Part shown: positions 1 through 5,214 of the stretch, one piece after another
Position numbering within the stretch: position 1 is the first letter of the stretch
How the letters are laid out: every line of letters starts with the position of its first letter
Source of the DNA: Bacteroidales bacterium
GTDB lineage: Bacteria; Bacteroidota; Bacteroidia; Bacteroidales; P3
Direction of reading: 5' to 3'
DNA: 6,051 nt
Assembly: GCA_012837565.1 (NCBI GenBank)
Contig: DUQY01000017.1
Span: 1-6,051 of the forward strand
Notes under the pieces: generated by a model
Seen by the model: the letters and a program-made list of their open reading frames with translations, nothing else
Told to the model about the DNA's origin: nothing
The model's database searches: none
Position numbers and translations under genes: made by a program

Positions 1-441
1 AATAAATAATGAGTCTATAGATTTCGTCCTCTTTTTATAAACAGATAGCAGAACAGCTATAATTGCCATTATCAGTAATATGAGTTTGGTATTAGAATAG
101 TTATCGTTGGGGTCAATAAGTATTGAGAAAAACATAGGAAAGACAAACGACATCTTTGAAGCTATGGTTGTTAGAGCCATTCCTGCTTTACGTGTTGAAT
201 AACCAATAAGGAAGAATGTAAAAATATAAAGACTTGCAATAAGAATTGCAGGAAGTATCCATGTTGTGGGAATTTGCATTATTTCTTGAGGACTTAGTCC
301 TGAGATAAAATATCCCAAAGCAGAGGCCACAAAATAGTTGATAATAATTGGTTGTATTACCTTAATATTGTATTTTCCACTTATCTTGAAAACGACAAGT
401 ATAAGGAGGCTAGAAAGGATACTTAGTAAGAGGTATAGCAT
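1..441 (-). CDS. DMT/EamA-type membrane transporter, 5' part only
   Basis: Reading leftward from ATG at 441 there is an open frame of 147 codons without a stop that runs off the window edge, so the C-terminal half is missing. The product is almost entirely hydrophobic, with about five membrane segments (roughly residues 1-18, 28-47, 60-82, 88-110 and 117-134), followed by a basic cytoplasmic stretch (KKRTK at about 137). The early 'QPIIINYFVASALGY' pattern, and a fourth segment rich in Ala, Thr and Ser ending in Pro-Met-Phe-Phe, look like the first EamA half of the drug/metabolite transporter superfamily, whose full members have about ten segments. The substrate cannot be told. The gene lies on the same strand as the pyr operon but 301 bases beyond it, with its own possible -7 element at 606-613, so it is probably a separate unit. 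Family call is by pattern, not by alignment. Confidence 0.72.
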   Translation of the reverse strand, partial: MLYLLLSILSSLLILVVFKISGKYNIKVIQPIIINYFVASALGYFISGLSPQEIMQIPTTWILPAILIASLYIFTFFLIGYSTRKAGMALTTIASKMSFVFPMFFSILIDPNDNYSNTKLILLIMAIIAVLLSVYKKRTKSIDSLFI

Positions 442-541
442 AGTTGTTGGCCTTTTGTCTTAAACTGAAATTGATGTGTATAGAAGATAATCATTGTCTT
501 TCGTTTAATCAGCTTAATCAAAGTTCAAGAAAATGCAAGTT

Positions 542-593
542 CTTTGCACCGCAAAGCTCCGTCACCTACATGTTGTTTTGGGTTAGTGGCGGA
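542..593 (+). other. two adjacent hairpins, possible structured RNA
   Basis: CTTTGC at 542-547 pairs with GCAAAG at 551-556 around a 3-base loop. Directly after it, TCCGTCAC (558-565) pairs with GTGGCGGA (586-593) around a 20-base loop. The second stem contains a U-G pair only if the plus strand is the RNA; on the minus strand the same position is an A-C mismatch, so plus is favoured. The segment is clearly more GC-rich than its surroundings. A weak hairpin with a T-rich tail near 656-680 (AAAC GCC GTTT then T-rich) could end such an RNA. I do not recognise a known riboswitch or RNA family in it. No strong promoter is visible: TTCTTTGCACCGC at 540-552 resembles a Bacteroidota -7 region only partly. 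Confidence 0.25.
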
Positions 594-605
594 ATTATTA
601 GATAG

Positions 606-613
606 CAAAAATA
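606..613 (-). promoter_or_regulatory. candidate -7 element for the DMT transporter gene
   Basis: The minus strand reads TATTTTTG here, which fits the Bacteroidota -7 consensus TAnnTTTG. No TTTG or TTG is found about 19 bases upstream, so the -33 half is missing. It would start a transcript near position 600 with a leader of about 160 bases before the ATG at 441, running through the antisense of the hairpins at 542-593. Confidence 0.3.
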
Positions 614-684
614 AGAAATTTATTTGAATTAAATGTATATTAATTTTAATTTGATGAAACGCCGTTTTAATTTTTTATTTCTTT

Positions 685-747
685 GATTCAGTAAATTCTT
701 TCTTTGATTCATTTTACTGAAACAGCGATTCATTTTATGTACTTACT
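685..747. repeat. three direct repeats with exact 21-base period
   Basis: GATTCA occurs at 685, 706 and 727, spaced exactly 21 bases apart, that is two helical turns. The first two copies share the 12-mer TTCTTTGATTCA (679-690 and 700-711) and the last two share the 11-mer GATTCATTTTA (706-716 and 727-737). The array ends inside the stop region of the membrane protein gene (743). It also contains a perfect inverted repeat, TTCAGTAAA (687-695) against TTTACTGAA (713-721). The spacing suits protein binding on one DNA face, but nothing shows what binds. Confidence 0.55.
687..721. repeat. 9-bp inverted repeat after the membrane protein gene
   Basis: TTCAGTAAA at 687-695 is the exact complement of TTTACTGAA at 713-721, with a 17-base loop. 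Read on the minus strand it lies about 20 bases beyond the stop codon of the gene ending at 743. It could be a 3' hairpin of that operon, but no U tract follows on either strand, so a standard intrinsic terminator is not supported. Confidence 0.4.
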
Positions 748-1675
748 TCATAAAGTATTTAATAGAGACTTTATTTACTAGTCTTACTATTAATAGCATT
801 ACAATTATAGTGAATATAAAGCGAAAGAGGAATACTCCTGTCCAAGATGCTCCTAATCCTATCATTAGGAGGGAATCTTCTATTATGGAATGGAAGAGAC
901 TAAGGAGTGCTAAGGAGAGGAATATATCTTTTTTGGATATATCGTTTTCTTTGGATTCGGCTATAATTAGTCCTCCTCCATATGCTAGTCCTAGGGTCAT
1001 CCCTATTATGGTTAGTGGCATTACTTTTGGACTTATACCTAAGAATTTTATTACAGGGGAAAGCAAGCGATTTATTAGCTCTATTACCCTTATCCTCTCT
1101 AAGAAATCAAGGGTTAGGATTAATAATAAGACTATTGCTCCTATTGTAATATATTTTTGTATCTCTGCCAATGCCCAATTTCCTAAAGATAAGTCTTCTG
1201 TTGTTATTATTGGTAGTATAACGGGGTCTCCTTGGTATACACCAAATAATGAGTATGAAAAACTAAGAATTATTGCAAATATATACCCTCCAAAGAATCG
1301 TATTAGGAATATTGGCAGGAACTTAGCTCCTGCTTTCTGACATATTGGTATCTCTATTAGAAAGGTATGTGCAAAGAGGATAAGAGTTGAGAGGGTGGTT
1401 ATTTGGGCTATATTTAGGGGATTATCGGCAATTATACTGCTTAGAACTAAGATACCGCCATAGATATTAGATATCATTGCAGTAACCCATACTATACTCA
1501 TTTCGCCAGGCAGACCCAGAGGATACATAAGTGGTTCGAATAAGCGTCCTATTAAAGGCATTGCATTGGTTTCTTGCAATATTTTTATTAGAATGCTTAC
1601 TGGAATCATTATTTTAAAGAATACTGAACTTGCTGCCCACCATTTCTTTAAAATCTTCTTTATGTATTGCTTCAT
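743..1675 (-). CDS. Membrane protein with two nucleoside-recognition (Gate-like) domains
   Basis: This 310-residue integral membrane protein has a basic N-terminus (MKQYIKKILKKWW) and about eight hydrophobic segments. It is built from two related halves. The first holds GLPGE (54-58) and a membrane motif H103-T-F-L-I-E108; the second holds a G-rich segment (about 225-238) and the matching motif H262-S-I-I-E266-D267. These His-x3/4-Glu motifs and the GLPGE-type turn are typical of the nucleoside recognition/Gate family that includes the SpmA and SpmB spore maturation proteins and the cores of some nucleoside transporters. In Bacteroidota such 300-residue proteins are of unknown function. Its start lies 3 bases after the pyrI stop, so co-transcription and coupled translation with pyrB-pyrI are likely. 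That context suggests a link to pyrimidine nucleosides or bases, but transport itself is inference. Confidence 0.75.
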   Translation of the reverse strand: MKQYIKKILKKWWAASSVFFKIMIPVSILIKILQETNAMPLIGRLFEPLMYPLGLPGEMSIVWVTAMISNIYGGILVLSSIIADNPLNIAQITTLSTLILFAHTFLIEIPICQKAGAKFLPIFLIRFFGGYIFAIILSFSYSLFGVYQGDPVILPIITTEDLSLGNWALAEIQKYITIGAIVLLLILTLDFLERIRVIELINRLLSPVIKFLGISPKVMPLTIIGMTLGLAYGGGLIIAESKENDISKKDIFLSLALLSLFHSIIEDSLLMIGLGASWTGVFLFRFIFTIIVMLLIVRLVNKVSIKYFMK

Positions 1676-1678
1676 TTC

Positions 1679-2140
1679 TTACTCTGCAAAACGTATATTT
1701 GTCATTGATTTTTCGCAATAATGGCATTGGATTTTTAAGGGATCTTTTCCTATTACTGTGAACTTGGTTTTAATTGCTTCTTTATTTGTTATGCAGTTTG
1801 GATTAATACATTTAAGTATTTCATCTATCTTATCTGGTATTTGAACTGATTTCTTTTCCACAACTTCATAGTTTTTAATAACTATTAGGGTTGCATCTGG
1901 AGCAACAAGAGCTATTTTATTAAGGTCGTGTTGCTGGAAATACTTACCTCTTACTTTTATTATACCTTTTTTACCGTATTTCTTACTGTCAAGATTAATA
2001 CCTATAAGAACCTCATCTTCATAGTTATTTAATCCTAAAATATTTAATACCATTAATACAGTATTTACTGGTATATGATCTATTACTGTTCCGTTTTCAA
2101 TTGCTGATACTATTAATTCTCTTTTATTTATTGTTGTCAT
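1679..2140 (-). CDS. pyrI: Aspartate carbamoyltransferase regulatory subunit
   Basis: PyrI has no catalytic activity; it binds CTP/UTP (inhibition) or ATP (activation) and holds PyrB trimers in the dodecameric enzyme of UMP synthesis. From ATG at 2140 the protein has 153 residues, the same length as E. coli PyrI. The N-terminal allosteric domain carries ENGTVIDHIP (about 15-24) with the Asp-His pair that contacts nucleotide, and KNYEVVEKK near 89-97. The C-terminal zinc domain has all four cysteines: C111 and C116 in CINPNC, C139 and C142 in CHYC, matching C109, C114, C138 and C141 of E. coli. A frame extension to a TTG codon at 2161 would add seven residues, but the ATG fits the family and has an A/T-rich leader. 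It follows pyrB by 60 bases. The allosteric residues appear intact, so feedback control of the enzyme is expected in addition to control of its transcription. Confidence 0.95.
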   Translation of the reverse strand: MTTINKRELIVSAIENGTVIDHIPVNTVLMVLNILGLNNYEDEVLIGINLDSKKYGKKGIIKVRGKYFQQHDLNKIALVAPDATLIVIKNYEVVEKKSVQIPDKIDEILKCINPNCITNKEAIKTKFTVIGKDPLKIQCHYCEKSMTNIRFAE

Positions 2141-2153
2141 TTTATTTATTTTT

Positions 2154-2196
2154 AAGGTCAAAAAGTCGAAGCTCGAAAGTCAAAGGTCGTAGGGTA
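2154..2196. repeat. Degenerate heptamer repeat between pyrB and pyrI
   Basis: About five to six imperfect units with 7-base period lie in the 60-base gap: AAGGTCA, AAAAGTCG, AAGCTCG, AAAGTCA, AAGGTCG and a decayed TAGGGTA. The consensus is AARGTCR on the plus strand. The array fills most of the gap from just after the pyrB stop codon to 13 bases before the pyrI ATG. I recall similar low-complexity GTC-AAA arrays between genes in other Bacteroidota genomes, but could not check. It forms no convincing hairpin or terminator. Confidence 0.6.
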
Positions 2197-2200
2197 AATG

Positions 2201-3118
2201 TTATCTTAGTCCTAATATAGCAGACATTAATGCTTGTCTTACGTATACGCCATTTCTTGCTTGCTGAAAATAATATGCATAAGGAGTTTTATCTACGTCT
2301 ACTGCAATTTCATTTAATCTTGGTAGTGGGTGTAATACTCTCATATTTTCTTGGCATCCCTCTAAGGTTGATGCATCTATTATGCAAGAATCTTTCACTT
2401 TTTCGTAGTCTAATGGGTCGGAGAATCTTTCTCTTTGTACTCTTGTCATATAAATAATATCTGATACCGAAACTGCATCACTGATATTGGTGTATTGGTA
2501 GTATTTTAGTTTTGCTCTCTTTATATGCATTTTCACAGCTGATGGTAGCTTTAGAGCTGTTGGCGATACTAAGTGGAAAGTTGCATTGAAGTGACACATT
2601 GCTTCAACTAACGAGTGAACTGTTCTTCCATATTTAAGGTCTCCAACAAGGGTTATTTGTAAGTTTTCAAGTGTTCCTTGAGTTTTGAGAATTGAATATA
2701 GATCTAACATACATTGTGTAGGATGTTGGTTGGAACCATCGCCTGCATTAATTAGAGGAACTGTTGATACTTCTGCTGCATATCGGGCTGCTCCTTCAAT
2801 TGAATGTCGCATTACTATTATATCGGAATAAGATGAAAGCATTTTTATGGTATCGTGTAATGACTCTCCTTTTGCTTGGGATGTTGCAGCTGGATTTGCA
2901 AATCCTATAACCTTAGCTCCAAGCATTGAGGCTGCAGATTCAAAACTTAGTCGAGTTCTTGTGGAGGGTTCAAAAAAGATTGATGCCACAACCTTGTCTT
3001 TAAGGATTTCTTGTCTTGGATTTTCTTCAAATTCAGCTGCAAGTTTAAGAATTTCTAAATAATCTTGCTTATTGTAATCAGAAATTGAAATTAGATTTTT
3101 GTTCTTTAAATTTGCCAT
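2201..3118 (-). CDS. pyrB: Aspartate carbamoyltransferase catalytic subunit
   Basis: PyrB joins carbamoyl phosphate and L-aspartate to give N-carbamoyl-L-aspartate, the first committed step of pyrimidine synthesis, in the cytoplasm. The 305-residue protein is full length. The carbamoyl-phosphate domain has FFEPSTRTRLSFE (48-60) with the catalytic STRTR at 52-56, the mobile-loop Lys in SQAKGES (K83), the MRH motif (103-105), and GDGSNQHPTQ (127-135) with H132. The aspartate domain has DLKYGRTVHSL (160-170) with R165, TRVQRERF (225-232) and HPLPR (263-267). All active-site motifs are present. The start is ATG at 3118 with a weak AAGGA 2-3 bases before it. It is the first main gene of a pyrB-pyrI-membrane protein operon and is preceded by a leader with an open frame and a terminator, so attenuation is likely. 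An ornithine carbamoyltransferase is excluded by the motif set and the adjacent pyrI. Confidence 0.97.
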   Translation of the reverse strand: MANLKNKNLISISDYNKQDYLEILKLAAEFEENPRQEILKDKVVASIFFEPSTRTRLSFESAASMLGAKVIGFANPAATSQAKGESLHDTIKMLSSYSDIIVMRHSIEGAARYAAEVSTVPLINAGDGSNQHPTQCMLDLYSILKTQGTLENLQITLVGDLKYGRTVHSLVEAMCHFNATFHLVSPTALKLPSAVKMHIKRAKLKYYQYTNISDAVSVSDIIYMTRVQRERFSDPLDYEKVKDSCIIDASTLEGCQENMRVLHPLPRLNEIAVDVDKTPYAYYFQQARNGVYVRQALMSAILGLR

Positions 3119-3176
3119 ATAGTCCTTATTATTATTGTTTTCCTTTATTTAACTCTTATTCTTTTGTTGATAATTC

Positions 3177-3208
3177 AAAAAAAAAGCGACTGTTAATAGT
3201 CGCTTTTT
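3177..3208 (-). terminator. Intrinsic terminator in the pyrB leader, likely attenuator
   Basis: On the minus strand AAAAAGCGACT (3208-3198) pairs perfectly with AGTCGCTTTTT (3191-3181) around the loop ATTAAC, and the U tract continues to nine U (3185-3177). The stem core AGCGACT is GC-rich for this DNA. On the plus strand only five U follow and no plus-strand gene ends nearby, so the minus direction is the meaningful one. It stands 58 bases before the pyrB ATG. The only -7 promoter element I find for pyrB is upstream of it (3308-3301) and none lies between it and pyrB, so pyr transcripts must pass it. A simple terminator for the TPR gene, 138 bases beyond that gene's stop, is the alternative. 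Confidence 0.85.
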
Positions 3209-3280
3209 CTAAAAATAAAAACTTTTAATATCGTTAAAGATATTATCTAAAGTGTTTGCTATGTCTTTTGTTTCGAACAT
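3209..3280 (-). CDS. Putative pyr operon leader peptide, 23 residues
   Basis: An ATG at 3280 opens a 23-codon frame that begins MFETKDIANT and ends IKSFYF, with TAG at 3211-3209. It lies entirely between the candidate pyr promoter (-7 element 3308-3301) and the terminator. The stop codon touches the first base of the terminator stem (3208), so a ribosome finishing this frame would cover the 5' arm and prevent the hairpin. The last codons AGT TTT TAT TTT are forced by the U-rich tract and do not point to amino acid sensing. The expected 5' leader is about 16 bases, A-rich and unstructured, as is usual for translated Bacteroidota mRNAs; no Shine-Dalgarno site is evident. In E. coli a leader peptide (pyrL, 44 codons) plays this role for pyrBI. 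No sequence similarity to pyrL is claimed. Chance occurrence of a short frame is possible. Confidence 0.5.
   Translation of the reverse strand: MFETKDIANTLDNIFNDIKSFYF
3211..3245 (-). promoter_or_regulatory. Candidate RNA polymerase pause: weak hairpin plus U-rich tract
   Basis: On the minus strand TAATATC (3245-3239) pairs with GATATTA (3232-3226) around a 6-base loop, and is followed by AAAAG and then ten U in eleven bases (3221-3211), just before the terminator stem. In E. coli pyrBI a pause at a U-rich tract is the UTP sensor: at low UTP the polymerase waits and the leader ribosome catches up. The same order of parts is seen here. The stem has only one G-C pair, so its stability is low and the pause is inferred. 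Confidence 0.4.
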
Positions 3281-3300
3281 TTACTTTAAGTTTATTTCTG

Positions 3301-3308
3301 CAAAAGTA
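3301..3308 (-). promoter_or_regulatory. Candidate pyr operon -7 promoter element
   Basis: The minus strand reads TACTTTTG followed by C, matching the Bacteroidota -7 consensus TAnnTTTG. A start near 3296 would give a leader of about 16 bases to the small frame at 3280 and about 178 bases to pyrB. The -33 position (about 3328-3331) reads CTAT on the minus strand rather than TTTG, so the promoter may be weak or need help. It lies 37 bases after the stop codon of the TPR gene. No other TAnnTTTG is found between 3119 and 3345 on this strand. Confidence 0.5.
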
Positions 3309-3345
3309 ATGTTTTATTTTTTAATAGATAGTGTTTTTTGTTTTT

Positions 3346-4326
3346 TTATTTTAGGTGTTGTTTTGCTAGTTTATGGTTAGGTTGGATTTCTAATACTTTA
3401 TGAAAATCCTGTTGAGCTTTTTTAGGGTCATTTAGTTTTTCGTAAGTTATTCCTCTATTGAAATAAGCTTCAAGGAAGTTTGAATCAGCTTCAATTGCTT
3501 TAGTAAATAGTGTTAGGGCGTCTTGGTATGACTGCTTTTCAACCAAATTGATATATCCTACATTATGAAGTACATCTGCATGATTTGGATCAATAGTTAA
3601 AATGTTTTGATAAGTATCTAAGGCTTTTTGTATCATTCCGTGTTCTTGGTAAAAAAGTCCTAAGGCATACATAGCATTTAAGTTCTTTGGATTAATATTT
3701 ATTGTACTATTTAGGTAGTCTATTGCTAAGCGATCTCCTTTAAGTGCATAAAGCATTCCCAACTCTTCAAATGGTTCTTCATAATCTGGTTTCAGTTCTA
3801 TTGCTTTCTTATAGGATTGAACGGCATGAACAGTATCTCCTTTTTCTTTTAATGCCCACCCTCTTAAATAATAAGCTGTAGGGTTTATCTTATCTATTTT
3901 AAGAGACTCATTAACATTAAACATGGTTTTATCATAATCTTTAAGAAGTAGTGCTAACTCTGCTGTTTTAAGATAGGCCTCAGTAGATTTCTTATCATAT
4001 TTAAGTGCTTCTTGTAGGGCAGCAAAGGATAGAGTTGTTTCTCCAGATGCAAAAAGAATATCAGCTTTTCGAACATAGTATTTAACGTTCTTTTTATCAA
4101 AATCTATAGCTGATTGAATATCCATAAGACTTTCTTTTATTTTTCCTTTTTCTAATAAAACCTTTGAACGAGCATAATATAGGTCGGCATTCTTTGGCTC
4201 TTTCCTTATTTTAACATCCAAAAGAGCTAGCTCATCTTTTATATCACTTGTATCATCTTTCTTTGGACTATTGCAAGACACGCCCAAAACAATTATAGAA
4301 AGGATTAGTAGTTTTATATATTTCAT
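3346..4326 (-). CDS. TPR-repeat lipoprotein
   Basis: The 326-residue product starts with a lipoprotein-type signal: basic MKYIK, a hydrophobic core, then VLGVSC with Cys18 as the likely lipidated residue; the -3 Gly is loose but acceptable in this phylum. A short linker with KKDD (22-25) follows, then about eight tetratricopeptide repeats of 34 residues covering roughly 46-317 (starts near 46, 80, 114, 148, 183, 215, 249 and 284), with the usual Tyr, Gly, Ala and Pro pattern, for example PTAYYLRGWALKEKGD. The whole mature protein is thus a TPR solenoid on a lipid anchor, expected in the envelope and used for protein binding or assembly. No enzyme domain is seen and a partner cannot be named. 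It is read from its own promoter (-7 at 4363-4356), divergent from the sigma factor gene, and sits upstream of the pyr operon on the same strand. A functional link to pyrimidine synthesis is not indicated. Confidence 0.88.
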   Translation of the reverse strand: MKYIKLLILSIIVLGVSCNSPKKDDTSDIKDELALLDVKIRKEPKNADLYYARSKVLLEKGKIKESLMDIQSAIDFDKKNVKYYVRKADILFASGETTLSFAALQEALKYDKKSTEAYLKTAELALLLKDYDKTMFNVNESLKIDKINPTAYYLRGWALKEKGDTVHAVQSYKKAIELKPDYEEPFEELGMLYALKGDRLAIDYLNSTININPKNLNAMYALGLFYQEHGMIQKALDTYQNILTIDPNHADVLHNVGYINLVEKQSYQDALTLFTKAIEADSNFLEAYFNRGITYEKLNDPKKAQQDFHKVLEIQPNHKLAKQHLK

Positions 4327-4355
4327 ATCAAATTTCTTTTTAATTATTCAAGGTG

Positions 4356-4363
4356 CAAAGGTA
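4356..4363 (-). promoter_or_regulatory. -7 promoter element of the TPR lipoprotein gene
   Basis: The minus strand reads TACCTTTG followed by CACC, a perfect TAnnTTTG of the Bacteroidota type, about 30 bases before the ATG at 4326. About 19 bases upstream no TTTG is seen, so the -33 half is degenerate. Confidence 0.7.
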
Positions 4364-4410
4364 ATAAAATAATATAAACTACGATTTATTGAAAGATTTA
4401 TTGGAAAAAG

Positions 4411-4441
4411 TTTGGTATTTTAAAAAATATGTTTATCTTTG
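4411..4441 (+). promoter_or_regulatory. Bacteroidota promoter of the sigma factor gene
   Basis: TTTG at 4411-4414, exactly 19 bases, then TATCTTTG at 4434-4441 match the consensus TTTG-N19-TAnnTTTG at every fixed position. Transcription would begin near 4446 and give an AT-rich leader of about 100 bases before the ATG at 4547, in which I see no hairpin of note. It is back to back with the TPR gene promoter; the two -7 elements are about 70 bases apart. Confidence 0.85.
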
Positions 4442-4533
4442 CCTCGTAATACAAAACATATTAATAAATAATAATTGCTTATAGACTAGGAAGAATACTT
4501 TTTTTTAAACACATATTCATTTTTAAAATAAAA

Positions 4534-4540
4534 AAGGAGG
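4534..4540 (+). promoter_or_regulatory. Strong Shine-Dalgarno site of the sigma factor gene
   Basis: AAGGAGG lies six bases before the ATG at 4547, a near-perfect anti-16S match, unusual in a phylum where such sites are rare and weak. It is part of the palindrome AGGAG-GA-CTCCT (4535-4546), so the site could be partly hidden by pairing with the bases just before the start codon, though the loop would be very tight. Confidence 0.7.
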
Positions 4541-4546
4541 ACTCCT

Positions 4547-5131
4547 ATGTTATACGATAAAAAAAGCGATAATGAGTTGGTAGCAGCTTATATGAATGAT
4601 GATAAGCAAGCATTCGAGGTTTTATTATCTCGCCACAAAAACAAAGTTTACAATTATATTCTTTCATTAGTTAAAGACAAAGCTCTTGCTGATGATATAT
4701 TTCGAGACACACATATTAAGATTGTTAATACTCTAAGGAACGGTACTTATAGGGATGAGGGTAAATATATACAATGGGTTATGAGGATTGCTCATAATTT
4801 GGTTATTGACCATTTCCGTAGAAGCCAAAGGTTCCCAACGGTTAGAACTGATGAGAATTTTGATATCTTTGATGTTCTTGGAAATAGCGAAGAATCAATT
4901 GAACAAAAAATTATTAGAGAACAAATTAATTCTGATGTCAAAAAGCTTATTAGACAATTGCCAGAGGAACAAAGAAAAGTTTTAATAATGCGTCACTATT
5001 CTAATATGAGCTTTAAAGATATTGCAGACAAAACAGATGTAAGCATCAATACTGCATTGGGAAGAATGCGTTATGCATTAATTAATTTACGAAGAATGGC
5101 AGAAGAAAAAACAACTCTTCTTCACATGTAA
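4547..5131 (+). CDS. ECF-like sigma-70 family RNA polymerase sigma factor
   Basis: The 194-residue protein directs core RNA polymerase to chosen promoters. It has region sigma-2 at about 23-92, with AFEVLLSRHKNKVYNYILSL, the core-binding and -10 recognition segment ADDIFRDTHIKIV (48-60), and WVMRIAHNLVIDHFRR (77-92). Region sigma-4 is at about 133-183, with IRQLPEEQRKVLIMRHY and the helix-turn-helix SFKDIADKTDVSINTALGRMRYAL for the -35 contact. Sigma-1.1 and sigma-3 are absent, so it is the small ECF type. The DIFRD motif has Arg where family members I recall mostly have Gln. No membrane anti-sigma gene is next to it; a small soluble protein and a DAHP synthase follow. That suggests it is a constitutive or otherwise controlled Bacteroidota sigma rather than a FecI or anti-sigma paired type. 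Its target promoters cannot be told from the window. Confidence 0.93.
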   Translation: MLYDKKSDNELVAAYMNDDKQAFEVLLSRHKNKVYNYILSLVKDKALADDIFRDTHIKIVNTLRNGTYRDEGKYIQWVMRIAHNLVIDHFRRSQRFPTVRTDENFDIFDVLGNSEESIEQKIIREQINSDVKKLIRQLPEEQRKVLIMRHYSNMSFKDIADKTDVSINTALGRMRYALINLRRMAEEKTTLLHM

Positions 5132-5160
5132 ACTCAAACTTTAAACATAGTCTATACAAT

Positions 5161-5214
5161 AAAATATTTGTTAGGTCGTTTTTTAATCAAATTGACCTAA
5201 CAAATATTTTTTTT
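5161..5214 (+). terminator. 17-bp hairpin with U tract after the sigma factor gene
   Basis: Positions 5161-5177 (AAAATATTTGTTAGGTC) and 5194-5210 are exact reverse complements with a 16-base loop, and U residues continue to 5214. It begins 29 bases after the sigma gene stop and looks like an intrinsic terminator, although AT-rich. The next start codon (5215) follows the last U directly and no promoter lies between, so the downstream genes must be read through it. It may therefore act as a partial terminator or attenuator. Confidence 0.8.

Larger units (their letters stand above)
442..742. other. 301-base intergenic region without a convincing gene
   Basis: No open frame longer than about 11 codons with a sensible start was seen on either strand. 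The stretch separates the 3' end of the nucleoside-recognition membrane gene from the start of the transporter gene. It holds a GC-richer pair of hairpins (542-593), one candidate -7 promoter element on the minus strand (606-613), a very AT-rich part (613-680), and a 21-base periodic repeat with an overlapping inverted repeat (685-747). These are listed separately. Confidence 0.7.

Noticed and set aside
570..686. Very short plus-strand frames (11 codons from 570, 10 codons from 654)
   Set aside because: They are too short to support, are in an AT-rich gap, and no plus-strand gene lies downstream for a leader to control.
810..1340. 176-codon open frame on the plus strand
   Set aside because: It is antisense to the membrane protein gene, has low-complexity composition and no ribosome site; it arises from the codon bias of the gene on the other strand.
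2141..2161. Seven-residue N-terminal extension of PyrI from a TTG codon
   Set aside because: The ATG at 2140 gives exactly the usual 153 residues, and the extension lies in the heptamer repeat.
2230..2457. 75-codon plus-strand open frame
   Set aside because: It is wholly antisense to pyrB, whose motifs are unambiguous.
2847..3062. 71-codon plus-strand open frame
   Set aside because: Antisense shadow of the pyrB active-site region.
3119..3300. PyrR-binding or known riboswitch in the pyrB leader
   Set aside because: No PyrR anti-antiterminator loop motif and no competing stem were found; the only strong structure is the terminator, with a leader frame ending on it.
4788..4985. 65-codon open frame within the sigma factor gene
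   Set aside because: It lies in another frame of a clear sigma factor gene and has no domain features.
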